A program made the position numbers and the translations under genes. A model generated the notes under the pieces. That model searched no databases. It saw only the letters and a program-made list of their open reading frames with translations, and was not told the origin of the DNA. From positions 1-36,115 of the forward strand of contig JACAEI010000014.1 of assembly GCA_013388905.1 (NCBI GenBank): a stretch of 36,115 bases of DNA, written 5' to 3'. Source of the stretch: Candidatus Bathyarchaeota archaeon. Its GTDB lineage: Archaea > Thermoproteota > Bathyarchaeia > Bathyarchaeales > Bathycorpusculaceae. Positions 15,347 to 23,188 of the stretch are shown piece by piece. Positions within the stretch are counted from its first letter, which is position 1. The number at the start of each line of letters is the position of its first letter.

Positions 15347-16552
15347 TTGAGGGCTTTCAGTTTTGTTCACGCTGCAGATTTGCACTTAGGCTATTCGCAA
15401 TATGGTTTAGAAGCTAGACGTGAAGATTTTGACCGGGCATTTCAGGAATTAGTCGACAAAACTATCGAGTTAAAGCCTGACTTTGTAATTATTGCTGGAG
15501 ATATATTCCATCAAGCACGTCCATCTAACGTCACGTTAGAAAACGCCATCAGAAACTTTAGCCGCTTGCGTGAAGCTGGAATTCCAGTTTTAACTGTTGA
15601 CGGTTCACATGATTCAGCGCCCAACCTTATAACTGGAACCATTCTGAATCCACTGGATAGCGCTGGATTAATTTATCATCTGCCAAGACATGAAGGCGCT
15701 TGCTGGCGTAAAGAAGACTGCTGCTACATTTATGGTGTACCAAACCTTAGAACCCGGCGCAAAACAGAGGAATTGCTTCCAGCCTTCATGGAACAAAACA
15801 AGCCAATGCCAGACCCAGCGCTCTTCAACATTTTCGTTTTTCACATGGCATTAGACCTTCCAAGCGTAAAACCACCTTATATGGAGGCTGAAGCTTCACC
15901 AGAGCTTATACCTGAAGACTTCAACTATTACGCTGCTGGTCATGTGCACACGCCTTATCAAGAAAAATTCAAAACCGGGCTGCTGGTTTACAGTGGATGC
16001 ACAGAAACCGTCAATTACGATGAAGCAAAAACCAAAAAAGGCTTCTACAATGTTAAAGTAGACGAAAAAGGCAATGTTTCACCCGAGTTTATAGCACTTG
16101 AATCTCCACGCAAGTTTACTGTCTTGGAACAAGACTTCACTGGCGTTGCTCCTCCAAAAATTACCGAGCTAACTGTTCAACTTGTGAAAGACGCTGATGA
16201 AGAAGGCGCAATAATTATTCCAGTGTTGAAAGGCGTTCTACCAGCAGAAGCGAGCCGCGCCGAAGTTGACATATCACAAATCAGGAGTGCCGCTGAAAAA
16301 GCGTTGTATGTGCACCCTCTTGTTCAGTTGCGTGAAAGTGAAGTTTCAGAAGAAATAGTTCGCTCTATCTTCGAAAGCGAATTCAAAGACTTAAAAACGA
16401 AAGCCTTCGAATACTTCTTGCAAATTTTTTCTGAGCGCTACAATCGCGATGAAGCCGAAGAAATAGCACGAATTGCTGTCAGCCTAATCGAGCCCTTGAC
16501 TAAAAAACAAGAAGAGAAAGTGAAGCAAACCATAGAGGAGCTTTTACAATGA
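15347..16552 (+). CDS. mre11: DNA double-strand break repair nuclease Mre11
   Basis: A Mn-dependent 3'-5' exonuclease and endonuclease that works with Rad50 at DNA breaks. Phosphoesterase motifs are FVHAADLHLGYSQYG, IIAGDIFHQARPSN, DGSHDSAP and the C-terminal YYAAGHVHTPY. In motif III, Ser replaces the Asn of the usual GNHD; archaeal Mre11 proteins vary at this site. A capping domain and C-terminal Rad50-binding helices follow. TTG 15347 is preferred because GAGGGA at 15335-15340 is well spaced and the motif then begins near residue 7. GTG 15317 adds ten residues. The stop overlaps the rad50 ATG by four bases. Confidence 0.94.
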   Translation: MRAFSFVHAADLHLGYSQYGLEARREDFDRAFQELVDKTIELKPDFVIIAGDIFHQARPSNVTLENAIRNFSRLREAGIPVLTVDGSHDSAPNLITGTILNPLDSAGLIYHLPRHEGACWRKEDCCYIYGVPNLRTRRKTEELLPAFMEQNKPMPDPALFNIFVFHMALDLPSVKPPYMEAEASPELIPEDFNYYAAGHVHTPYQEKFKTGLLVYSGCTETVNYDEAKTKKGFYNVKVDEKGNVSPEFIALESPRKFTVLEQDFTGVAPPKITELTVQLVKDADEEGAIIIPVLKGVLPAEASRAEVDISQIRSAAEKALYVHPLVQLRESEVSEEIVRSIFESEFKDLKTKAFEYFLQIFSERYNRDEAEEIARIAVSLIEPLTKKQEEKVKQTIEELLQ

Positions 16553-18642
16553 AAATAGAAATCGTTCAACTGGAAAATATTCGTTCCCATACGAAATCCA
16601 CGGTGCCTTTTGTAAAAGGATTCAACTGTCTTGTAGGCGGTTTAGGCTGTGGCAAATCTAGCATATTATATGCTATTGACTTTGCATTCTTCGGTGAACC
16701 AATAGGCAGAAGCTTTGAATATCTTTTACGTGAAGGTGCAAGCAACGGAAAAGTTATGGTTCAATTCATTCAAAATGGAAAAAACTACAAAATATCACGT
16801 GGATTGAAAAGACGTGGAAAAGGTATAAGCCAAGACATTGACGAACTGAAACTTTTCGAAGATGAAAATTTGATAGCAAGCGTGAAAAGCGACGCTGTGG
16901 CTGAACAATTGAAAATTATAACAGGCTGGGATAGAGAGCTTTTCCGTGAAATTGTTTGGGTTCGCCAAGAACATCTGAAAGAACTTTTGGATATTGCGCC
17001 ACGTGAAAGACAAAAACGGCTAGACGAATTGTTCGGGCTTTCAGATTACGAAGAGGCATGGAGCAACATCGTCGGATATCAACGCGAATACGAAGGTGAG
17101 AAAAAAGCATATGAAAAGGATCCTGATGTTCTAGGAATGGAGAAGCTTGCTACTGAATATAATCGAATAACCGAAGAATTCTCACTCCTAGAAATTGACT
17201 TGCAAGAGATGGTAAAGAGGCTTGCCACAGCCAAGAAAGCCTTAGAAGAAGCCGATTCAAAACTCAAGAAACTCGAAGAAATAAAAGCGTCCATAGAAGA
17301 ACTCAAACGAAAAGAGGCTCAAATGCAAGCAAACCTAACAAATACAGAAGACACAGCAGCAAAGTTGGCTGAAAAACTTGAGGCGAAGAAAAGTCTTATA
17401 GAGAATATGAGACAACGCATCGGCACAATGGAAACGCAATTGACTTCGTATCGGGATAAGCTTAAAGAAATGGAAATTCCGGCTGAACAGCCAATCGAAA
17501 CCATAAGACAGTATTTAGCTATCTATGATGACCAAATTGCTAACCTCAAAGTAGAGCAGGAAGCGACACTTCGAGACATGCAGACAAATCAGAAACGAAT
17601 TACATCCCTATCCACAGAAAACATCTGCCCACTTTGCCTACAGCCACTAAACGACCAATACAAAAATAGCCTAATGCAACGGATTCAAGAAGAAAACAAT
17701 GAAAGACAAAAAACTATAGGTCAACTTCAACGCGAAATTGAGGAACTTCAACGCACCAAAAACGGCGCAAATGCCGCGTTTTCGAACATGCAGATGCTTA
17801 CGCCAAAAATCGAAGACTTAAAACTTCGCGTAAATGAAGAAGAAACCGCTTTAACCGAGCTTTCAAACGAGTTTGAAAGGCAACAAAAATTAGAAGGAGA
17901 GATTCGCAAACAACTTGAAACTGTTCGGATGGAAATCAGCAGATTTGACATATCAGAGCTGGAAGTCGCAAAAACAAGAAAGGAAGAAGCTTCCAGACAG
18001 TACTATACGCTTGAATTTGATTTGCGCGCCAAAGAGAGCCACAAAAAAGACTTAATCACCAGGGTAGAAGAAGTAAAGGATAGAATTGATGTTGCTGAAC
18101 AGAAGCTTGAACGTAAGGAAAAGATAGAGAAAGCCGTTAAGATAATTACTAGCATACGTGACGCCTACAGAAGCATTCAGCCCAAACTGCGTAGCGAATT
18201 TGTAAAAGTCTTGAGAAACTTTGTTCAACAAGTCCTTGACCACTTGACTGGTGGAGAAGGAGCATTTCTCAATATCTTGATTGATGAAACCTATTCGCCT
18301 TATGTTATGAGCGAAGGCGGTGTTGAAAGGGAAGTTTCAAACCTCTCAGGCGGCGAAAGAACATTGCTTGCTTTTGCTTATCGCCTTGGCCTAGGTCAAT
18401 TAATTATGCAGTCTAGAACTGGTCATGGATTGAGTATGCTTCTGCTCGACGAGCCAACCGAAAGTCTTGGAAGGGAAGATGGCTCCATAGATCGCCTAGC
18501 TGAAGCGATTTCTCGTTTTAAAGCCATAGAACAGATAATCGCAGTTACGCATAGCGAAGCCTTTGCAGAGAAAGCTGAACATGTGATTAGACTTGAGAAG
18601 GAAGCTGGAGAAAGCAAAGTTTCGGTTGAAAAACAACCCTAA
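16549..18642 (+). CDS. rad50: DNA double-strand break repair ATPase Rad50
   Basis: The ABC-type ATPase of the Mre11-Rad50 complex, which binds and tethers DNA ends. Walker A is VGGLGCGKSS (Lys36). A Q-loop region follows near WVRQEHLKELLDIAPRERQK. Long heptad coiled coils lead to the zinc hook Cys360-Pro-Leu-Cys363 and back. The ABC signature LSGGERTLLAFAYRLG begins at residue 599, and Walker B is MLLLDEPTESLG with Asp634 and Glu635. At 697 residues it is shorter than most archaeal Rad50 proteins (about 850-900), all of it in the coiled coils. Translation is coupled to mre11 by the ATGA overlap. HerA and NurA genes are not adjacent. Confidence 0.95.
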   Translation: MKIEIVQLENIRSHTKSTVPFVKGFNCLVGGLGCGKSSILYAIDFAFFGEPIGRSFEYLLREGASNGKVMVQFIQNGKNYKISRGLKRRGKGISQDIDELKLFEDENLIASVKSDAVAEQLKIITGWDRELFREIVWVRQEHLKELLDIAPRERQKRLDELFGLSDYEEAWSNIVGYQREYEGEKKAYEKDPDVLGMEKLATEYNRITEEFSLLEIDLQEMVKRLATAKKALEEADSKLKKLEEIKASIEELKRKEAQMQANLTNTEDTAAKLAEKLEAKKSLIENMRQRIGTMETQLTSYRDKLKEMEIPAEQPIETIRQYLAIYDDQIANLKVEQEATLRDMQTNQKRITSLSTENICPLCLQPLNDQYKNSLMQRIQEENNERQKTIGQLQREIEELQRTKNGANAAFSNMQMLTPKIEDLKLRVNEEETALTELSNEFERQQKLEGEIRKQLETVRMEISRFDISELEVAKTRKEEASRQYYTLEFDLRAKESHKKDLITRVEEVKDRIDVAEQKLERKEKIEKAVKIITSIRDAYRSIQPKLRSEFVKVLRNFVQQVLDHLTGGEGAFLNILIDETYSPYVMSEGGVEREVSNLSGGERTLLAFAYRLGLGQLIMQSRTGHGLSMLLLDEPTESLGREDGSIDRLAEAISRFKAIEQIIAVTHSEAFAEKAEHVIRLEKEAGESKVSVEKQP

Positions 18643-18702
18643 TGTCTCAGTTGCTCAGTAGAATTTTTAAGGGCAGAAGACCAATTACAATTGGTAAGGA
18701 TT

Positions 18703-19128
18703 ATGAGAGAAACAGTTAAAAAAGTTAAACTTATAGAACCAATAGACATCGAACGTGTTAGCATATATAGAGACCATTATTTTCCTAATGCCTATATAAT
18801 CGATCTTCCTCTGGATTCTTTGCCTGATCATGTTTGGCTCTACATTTTTGAACGGGAATGGAAGATAAGTAGGCATTTATGGGACAGAAAACTTTTCGTT
18901 GTGGGCGATAAACTGAGGCTTGTAACCACAGAGCATGGGATTGAGGAAAAAATTGATTGGGTTAAAGAAGTCATAGAGCGCACCAATAAAAGCGTAGATG
19001 AATATAATAAGGAAGCAGATGTGCGGGCTGTTCAAGCAGAAGAGGAAGCTAGAAAACAAGCTGAGGAAGAGAAGGCAAAGGCTGAAGCTATTAAAGATGT
19101 TGTTAGGCGAAGGTTTGGGGCCTTATAA
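18703..19128 (+). CDS. Uncharacterised protein downstream of rad50, with C-terminal coiled coil
   Basis: I recognise no family in this 142-residue protein. Residues 1-80 look like a mixed alpha/beta domain (DIERVSIYRDHYFPNAYIID, PDHVWLYIFEREWKISRHLW, KLFVVGDKLRLVTTEHG). Residues 80-140 form a very charged helix with repeated EEEARKQAEEEKAKAEA, followed by a basic end, VVRRRFGAL. No membrane segment or signal is present. It lies about 50-60 bases after rad50 on the same strand and may share its transcript. ATG 18703 or TTG 18691 could be the start; neither has a convincing ribosome-binding site. A role in DNA repair is suggested only by position. Confidence 0.72.
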   Translation: MRETVKKVKLIEPIDIERVSIYRDHYFPNAYIIDLPLDSLPDHVWLYIFEREWKISRHLWDRKLFVVGDKLRLVTTEHGIEEKIDWVKEVIERTNKSVDEYNKEADVRAVQAEEEARKQAEEEKAKAEAIKDVVRRRFGAL

Positions 19129-19169
19129 GTGTGTCAGCAACTAACAATTTCTGATGAGCTATGATAGAT

Positions 19170-19334
19170 TTAACTCTTAGTTTTTCTGCTTTCCAGAATG
19201 CCGTCAATGGTAACTAAAAAACGGCAGCTGTCGCACATTTGATCGTCTTTTGTTGCTTCCCTTGATTTGCATTTTACGCATTTAACACGCACAAGTTCAG
19301 TTGTCTTTTGTTCCTGCAAAACATTACCAAACAT
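19170..19334 (-). CDS. Small zinc-ribbon protein
   Basis: A 54-residue protein with two CxxC knuckles, VKCVKCKSRE and MCDSCRFLV, 12 residues apart, matching a small zinc ribbon. ATG 19334 is chosen because TTGGAG ends six bases upstream. A TTG at 19355 would add seven residues. It lies just downstream of the FAH-family gene on the opposite side of a 90-base gap, in the same direction. Function is unknown; such proteins often bind nucleic acid or partner proteins. Confidence 0.65.
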   Translation of the reverse strand: MFGNVLQEQKTTELVRVKCVKCKSREATKDDQMCDSCRFLVTIDGILESRKTKS

Positions 19335-19426
19335 AGTGTTCTCCAAGAAACACAATACTATCTTGTTAAGACAGTTATGGTTTATGAATTTAGGATCTTG
19401 ATTTCAACTAAAGATTGCCCAAACAG

Positions 19427-20317
19427 TCATTTTTCTTCAATGACCATGTTTTCTAATGTGCCAATTTTCTCAATTTCAATTTTTATAACATCGCCTGCCT
19501 GCAAGAATTTTGGCTGAGGTTTCAAGGCGAAGCCCACGCCTGCTGGCGTTCCTGTTGCGATTATGTCGCATGGTTCCAACGTCATTACTCGACTTAAATG
19601 GTATACTATTTCGTTGATGTTGAAAACCATGTTTTTTGTTGTGGAATTTTGGCGAAGCTCTTCATTAATCCACGTTTTTATAGCCAAATTCGATGTATCT
19701 TCAAGCTGATTTATTGTTGTTATACATGGACCTGTTGGAGCAAAGGTGTCAAAACTTTTTCCTCTAGTCCATTGTTTATCCTTGAATTGGATGTCTCGCG
19801 CTGAAACATCGTTTAATATTGTGTATCCGAAAATGAATGATTTGGCTTCAGAAGCTTGAACATTTTTAGCTTTTTTGCCAATTACAATAGCTAATTCAGC
19901 TTCGTAATCGAGTTGTTTAACAAACCTTGGCTTGACTATCTTTTCATTCGGACCAATTATTGTTGTGTAAGGTTTCATGAAAATTATGGGTTCGTCAGGT
20001 ATAGATGCATTTTGTTCTGATGCGTGGTCTCGATAGTTTAAGCCTAGACAAATAATTTTGGGAGGGAAAGGTATGGGCGTCAGCAGGGTTATTTTGTCTA
20101 TTGAGGTAGAAGCATGTTCAATGTCCTTTTTTTGGGCACTTTCTACAAGTTTTTCAGTTTTTCTTATTGCTTGGCCTCCTAAGTTTATAAACTGCTCTAA
20201 ATGTTTTGGAAAATTTTCATTCAGCCGTTTTGCAAGAGTTGGCAGGGACAATGCCCAATTGTCTCTTAAAATGCCGTAGTTTTCTTCTTTCTTATCGTGA
20301 TAGCGAATCAGCTTCAA
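19427..20317 (-). CDS. Fumarylacetoacetate hydrolase (FAH)-family protein
   Basis: A 296-residue enzyme of the FAH superfamily, which hydrolyses or isomerises or decarboxylates beta-diketo acids such as acylpyruvates and hydroxyhepta-diene-dioates in aromatic catabolism. The N-terminal domain spans about residues 1-85. The catalytic domain starts IICLGLNYRDHASEQ and has the metal ligands in QLDYEAELAIVIGK (two Glu) and ILNDVSARDIQFK (Asp). The C-terminal TGTPAGVGF motif is conserved. Start TTG 20317. It follows the NIF3-like gene by 15 bases, so the two are probably co-transcribed. The exact substrate cannot be inferred. Confidence 0.9.
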   Translation of the reverse strand: MKLIRYHDKKEENYGILRDNWALSLPTLAKRLNENFPKHLEQFINLGGQAIRKTEKLVESAQKKDIEHASTSIDKITLLTPIPFPPKIICLGLNYRDHASEQNASIPDEPIIFMKPYTTIIGPNEKIVKPRFVKQLDYEAELAIVIGKKAKNVQASEAKSFIFGYTILNDVSARDIQFKDKQWTRGKSFDTFAPTGPCITTINQLEDTSNLAIKTWINEELRQNSTTKNMVFNINEIVYHLSRVMTLEPCDIIATGTPAGVGFALKPQPKFLQAGDVIKIEIEKIGTLENMVIEEK

Positions 20318-20332
20318 TGCGAATCCCTATGT

Positions 20333-21148
20333 TCAACTTGGAACAACGCCAATTGTTGTTACTGAAATATCTTTCTTTTCCAGTTCTTTGATGAAAGGGT
20401 TTATGCCGACTGAATCGCTTGCGATGTGTCCAGTGATTATGAGATTTCCTATGCCATCTGCTTTCAGTCTTTCTAAATCTCCTATGCTTATGTGAATGTA
20501 GATGACTGTTCCAATGCCGTGTTTGAAGTATGTTTTGGCGATTTCGTAGCCGCCGTTTGTTCCGGCTCCATGCGAAACCACAACTTTTCCAGCAGGGTTA
20601 TCAGCTTTTCCAAGGCGAATCTTAACTTTAGTAACTGCATTTTTGAATTCAGTCAGTTCATTTAAGGCATCAACTATATCTCGAACTTTGGAATTCTTCC
20701 CTATTTTGCTATCAATTTGTTCACTCATTATCCTTCGCCCAATCTCATCCAAAGGTGTATGAATATTCATGTAAGGCATTCTCAGAAGCTTCGCAACATC
20801 AATTGCATGAACGTAATTTCGTGTGTGCGCTTCCACTTCCAAGTCTTGAAGCTTCTTTTCAACAGCTTTTTCAGCCTCTTCGCATGGGATGACAACAGCT
20901 ACCATTTGTTGTACGTGTCTTTCGAAAACATGAAAAAAGTCTATTACTGCTGTTCTGCCTGAAGGGTGATGGGCAATCACAGCATCGTAGCCTAACTGTT
21001 TTGCAAGCAAAAGCTCTGGAGCGCCAGCATCGATACAAAATAGAATTTTTCTGATATTATCGCCATCGACGTAAATAGTGCTGTCTTCTGGAACAGTTTC
21101 TAAACCTGCAAGTTTTAAGGATAGCCTCATAATCTCTTCAGTGTTCAC
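20333..21148 (-). CDS. NIF3-like dinuclear metal-centre protein (DUF34)
   Basis: A 271-residue member of the widely conserved NIF3/DUF34 family, proposed to form metal-binding hexamers. Biochemical function is uncertain. The metal-binding N-terminal motif is DAVIAHHPSGRTAV, with paired His, and the C-terminal motif is IITGHIASDSVGINPFI, with another His. A glycine-rich segment (VVSHGAGTNGGYEIAKTY) lies between. The GTG start at 21148 has GGAG nine bases upstream. It leads a two-gene unit with the FAH-family enzyme and is divergent from the EamA transporter. Confidence 0.88.
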   Translation of the reverse strand: MNTEEIMRLSLKLAGLETVPEDSTIYVDGDNIRKILFCIDAGAPELLLAKQLGYDAVIAHHPSGRTAVIDFFHVFERHVQQMVAVVIPCEEAEKAVEKKLQDLEVEAHTRNYVHAIDVAKLLRMPYMNIHTPLDEIGRRIMSEQIDSKIGKNSKVRDIVDALNELTEFKNAVTKVKIRLGKADNPAGKVVVSHGAGTNGGYEIAKTYFKHGIGTVIYIHISIGDLERLKADGIGNLIITGHIASDSVGINPFIKELEKKDISVTTIGVVPS

Positions 21149-21261
21149 AATTATTCACTCCGAGACTTGCTGAATTGCTTTATACTAGCCTTTATTACAA
21201 GTAAAAATATGTAAACTTAGCTTACAGAAGAATACCGGTAAAAGGAGAAAAAGGCGTTTAA

Positions 21262-22182
21262 ATGCGTGACAAAACAAGAAAAGTGGCGCTAACAGAGGGT
21301 GTAACAGCTGGCATCTTCTTCGGAACAGCCTCAATCTTTATACGGTTTCTACAAAATGTGGACGCATTTTCCATAGCCTTTTGGCGTCTTATAATTGCTT
21401 GTTTGACTCTGGCTATAATATTAGTTGTCCTTGGAAAATCTTTCCACTTTAGTCTTGTAAAAAGGAATTTAAGAGATTTAATAATTCTCAGCTTTTTCCT
21501 CGGTTTACATTTTATATTTTTTGTTTCGGCTGTAAAAGATACAACGATACTGAATGCGACCGTTCTCGTTAATACAACGCCGATTTTCTCTATGTTTATC
21601 TCTAGCTTTCTATTTAATGTTAAGCCGTCTCGCCTTGCGTTGGTTGGTTTAGCAATCTCGTTCATAGGCATCTGCGTGATTGGCTATGCTGAAACTACGG
21701 TTACAAATGCCAATGGTCAAGGATTTTTTTCAAATCTGAAAGGCGATTTAGAAGCAGTTTTAGCCGCGTTGGTTGAAGCCTTCTATCTTAATTATGGCAG
21801 AAAAGTGCGAAGTCAAATGGCAATTCTTCCCATAATGTTTCCAATCTATATGTTAACTGCAGTAGTTGTAGGCGCCATAGGCGTTTCTGCCACAAATAAG
21901 TTACCAACGATACCAAACGAGGTTGGAATGATTCTTCCGCTAGTAGGTTTAGGCTTGTTACCTACAGCAACAGCCCACACGCTTTATTTTTCTTCCTTGT
22001 CAAATTTGAAATCCTTCGAGACTGCAACGATGGCTTTGCTTGAGCCCATCGGCGCGACATTGCTAGGCATAATCTTTTTCATGGAAATTCCTGGATATCT
22101 TTTTGTTTTTGGCGCCATCTTAATTTTGGTTGGAATAGTCTTTATTGTCAAAGAAAAGGTGAGCAGCGTCTTTGAAAGATGA
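21262..22182 (+). CDS. EamA/DMT-family transporter
   Basis: A 306-residue member of the drug/metabolite transporter superfamily with ten predicted membrane helices formed from two EamA repeats. The first repeat opens ALTEGVTAGIFFGTASIFIR and includes AFWRLIIACLTLAIILVV. The second contains YFSSLSNLKSFETATMALLE and PIGATLLGIIFFMEIPG, a characteristic pattern. The N- and C-termini are basic and probably cytoplasmic. ATG 21262 has AAAGGAGAAAAAGG upstream. Substrate is unknown; amino-acid or metabolite export is common in the family. Confidence 0.9.
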   Translation: MRDKTRKVALTEGVTAGIFFGTASIFIRFLQNVDAFSIAFWRLIIACLTLAIILVVLGKSFHFSLVKRNLRDLIILSFFLGLHFIFFVSAVKDTTILNATVLVNTTPIFSMFISSFLFNVKPSRLALVGLAISFIGICVIGYAETTVTNANGQGFFSNLKGDLEAVLAALVEAFYLNYGRKVRSQMAILPIMFPIYMLTAVVVGAIGVSATNKLPTIPNEVGMILPLVGLGLLPTATAHTLYFSSLSNLKSFETATMALLEPIGATLLGIIFFMEIPGYLFVFGAILILVGIVFIVKEKVSSVFER

Positions 22183-22230
22183 TTGCACATTAGCTATCGA
22201 CGTATGGAACATCTAAAAAGAAATGGAAGA

Positions 22231-22512
22231 TTATTCTTCTTCTGCAATTTTCTTCTCTTTAACCATCAAAACGTTTTCTTTTTCGCCTATTACTCTAAAA
22301 TAATCTTTTAGTTCGCTTTTGTGTAGAAACCTTTTAAGAAGTATTCGCAGATATTTTCTAGAGACGTTTTTTCCTTCTCCTTTCACAATTATAGCGTCTG
22401 CTGTTGTTTCAACATCTGCCTTTGTTCTTTCTTTCAAGAATTCAGTTAACTCTTTGATTACGTCGCTTCCTTCACTTTTTAATTCAGATATGTTAATTTG
22501 TGTTTCAACCAT
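22231..22512 (-). CDS. Ribosomal protein L22e (eL22)-like protein
   Basis: A 93-residue basic-then-acidic protein that resembles eukaryotic large-subunit protein eL22. The best match is the second half: KNVSRKYLRILLKRFLHK followed by SELKDYFRVIGEKEN. In human RPL22 the same place reads SKRYLKYLTKKYLKK and NNLRDWLRVVANSKE, then a strand and an acidic tail, as here (AEEE). The first half has ELTEFLKERTKAD, like NFEQFLQERIKVN. This is my own by-eye comparison from memory. ATG 22512 has GGTGA seven bases upstream. The gene ends an ABC-transporter operon, seven bases behind a PhoU-like gene. A ribosomal role is inferred. Confidence 0.72.
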   Translation of the reverse strand: MVETQINISELKSEGSDVIKELTEFLKERTKADVETTADAIIVKGEGKNVSRKYLRILLKRFLHKSELKDYFRVIGEKENVLMVKEKKIAEEE

Positions 22513-22519
22513 GCAAATT

Positions 22520-23188
22520 TCACCTACTTCTAACCATTATAACTCTTACTTGGTCGCATGTATCCTCGCATGAATCTGCAATCATCTCCATTGCTTCAAA
22601 AAGCTGACTTATCAAAACAGCTATGCCTGCTCTTGGTACATTTTCTTTGCCAAGCAACGTTCTGGCTTTTTCGTGTATGTCATCAACTTTTTCTTCCTCT
22701 CGTTCAACGGCATCTGCAGCTTGAAGAGCTTCGTCCGGGCTGGTTATGATTTTGTTTACGCATTTTTGCAGAGAAATAGCACATTGCTTGACGTTTTTAA
22801 CAATCTCTGCAAATTCTTCTCTAATGGTTTTTGGCACTTGTTCCATTGGTAAAGCGCCTAATATTCGTGTGGATTCTCTGCTCCAGTCTGCAACCATGTC
22901 TACTCTCTTTACAAGATGCATCAAGTCTTCTCTGCCTACTGATGATAGGTCTCCTCTTGACACTTCATCCATAACCTTTCTACGTAATCCGTCTGCCTCT
23001 TTTTCATTTTTAGCCACTCTTTCTATGCATTTCCACATTTCTTTCTCATCATTGTCTATAGCTGCTTGTATCGCTTTCTCTAAGTCTTCAACTATTCCAG
23101 TTGTCAAAGCTAGATGTTGCTGTATAGTGGATAACGCCTTTGTTTCTCTTCTTTTTTCAAACCATTTTACTAACTCACTCAACAGCAA
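22520..23188 (-). CDS. PhoU-like DUF47 family protein
   Basis: A 222-residue all-helical protein of the DUF47 family, related to the phosphate regulator PhoU. Its members often sit beside and regulate ion transporters such as Pit. Features are the opening LLSELVKWFEKRRETKAL, the helix EKEADGLRRKVMDEVSRGDL, the EREEEKVDDIHEKA segment and the terminal EAMEMIADSCEDTCDQVRVI. The acidic helices can hold metal clusters in PhoU proteins. Its start overlaps the end of the upstream ABC ATPase by 14 bases. It is likely a cytoplasmic regulator of that transporter. Confidence 0.86.
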   Translation of the reverse strand: MLLSELVKWFEKRRETKALSTIQQHLALTTGIVEDLEKAIQAAIDNDEKEMWKCIERVAKNEKEADGLRRKVMDEVSRGDLSSVGREDLMHLVKRVDMVADWSRESTRILGALPMEQVPKTIREEFAEIVKNVKQCAISLQKCVNKIITSPDEALQAADAVEREEEKVDDIHEKARTLLGKENVPRAGIAVLISQLFEAMEMIADSCEDTCDQVRVIMVRSR

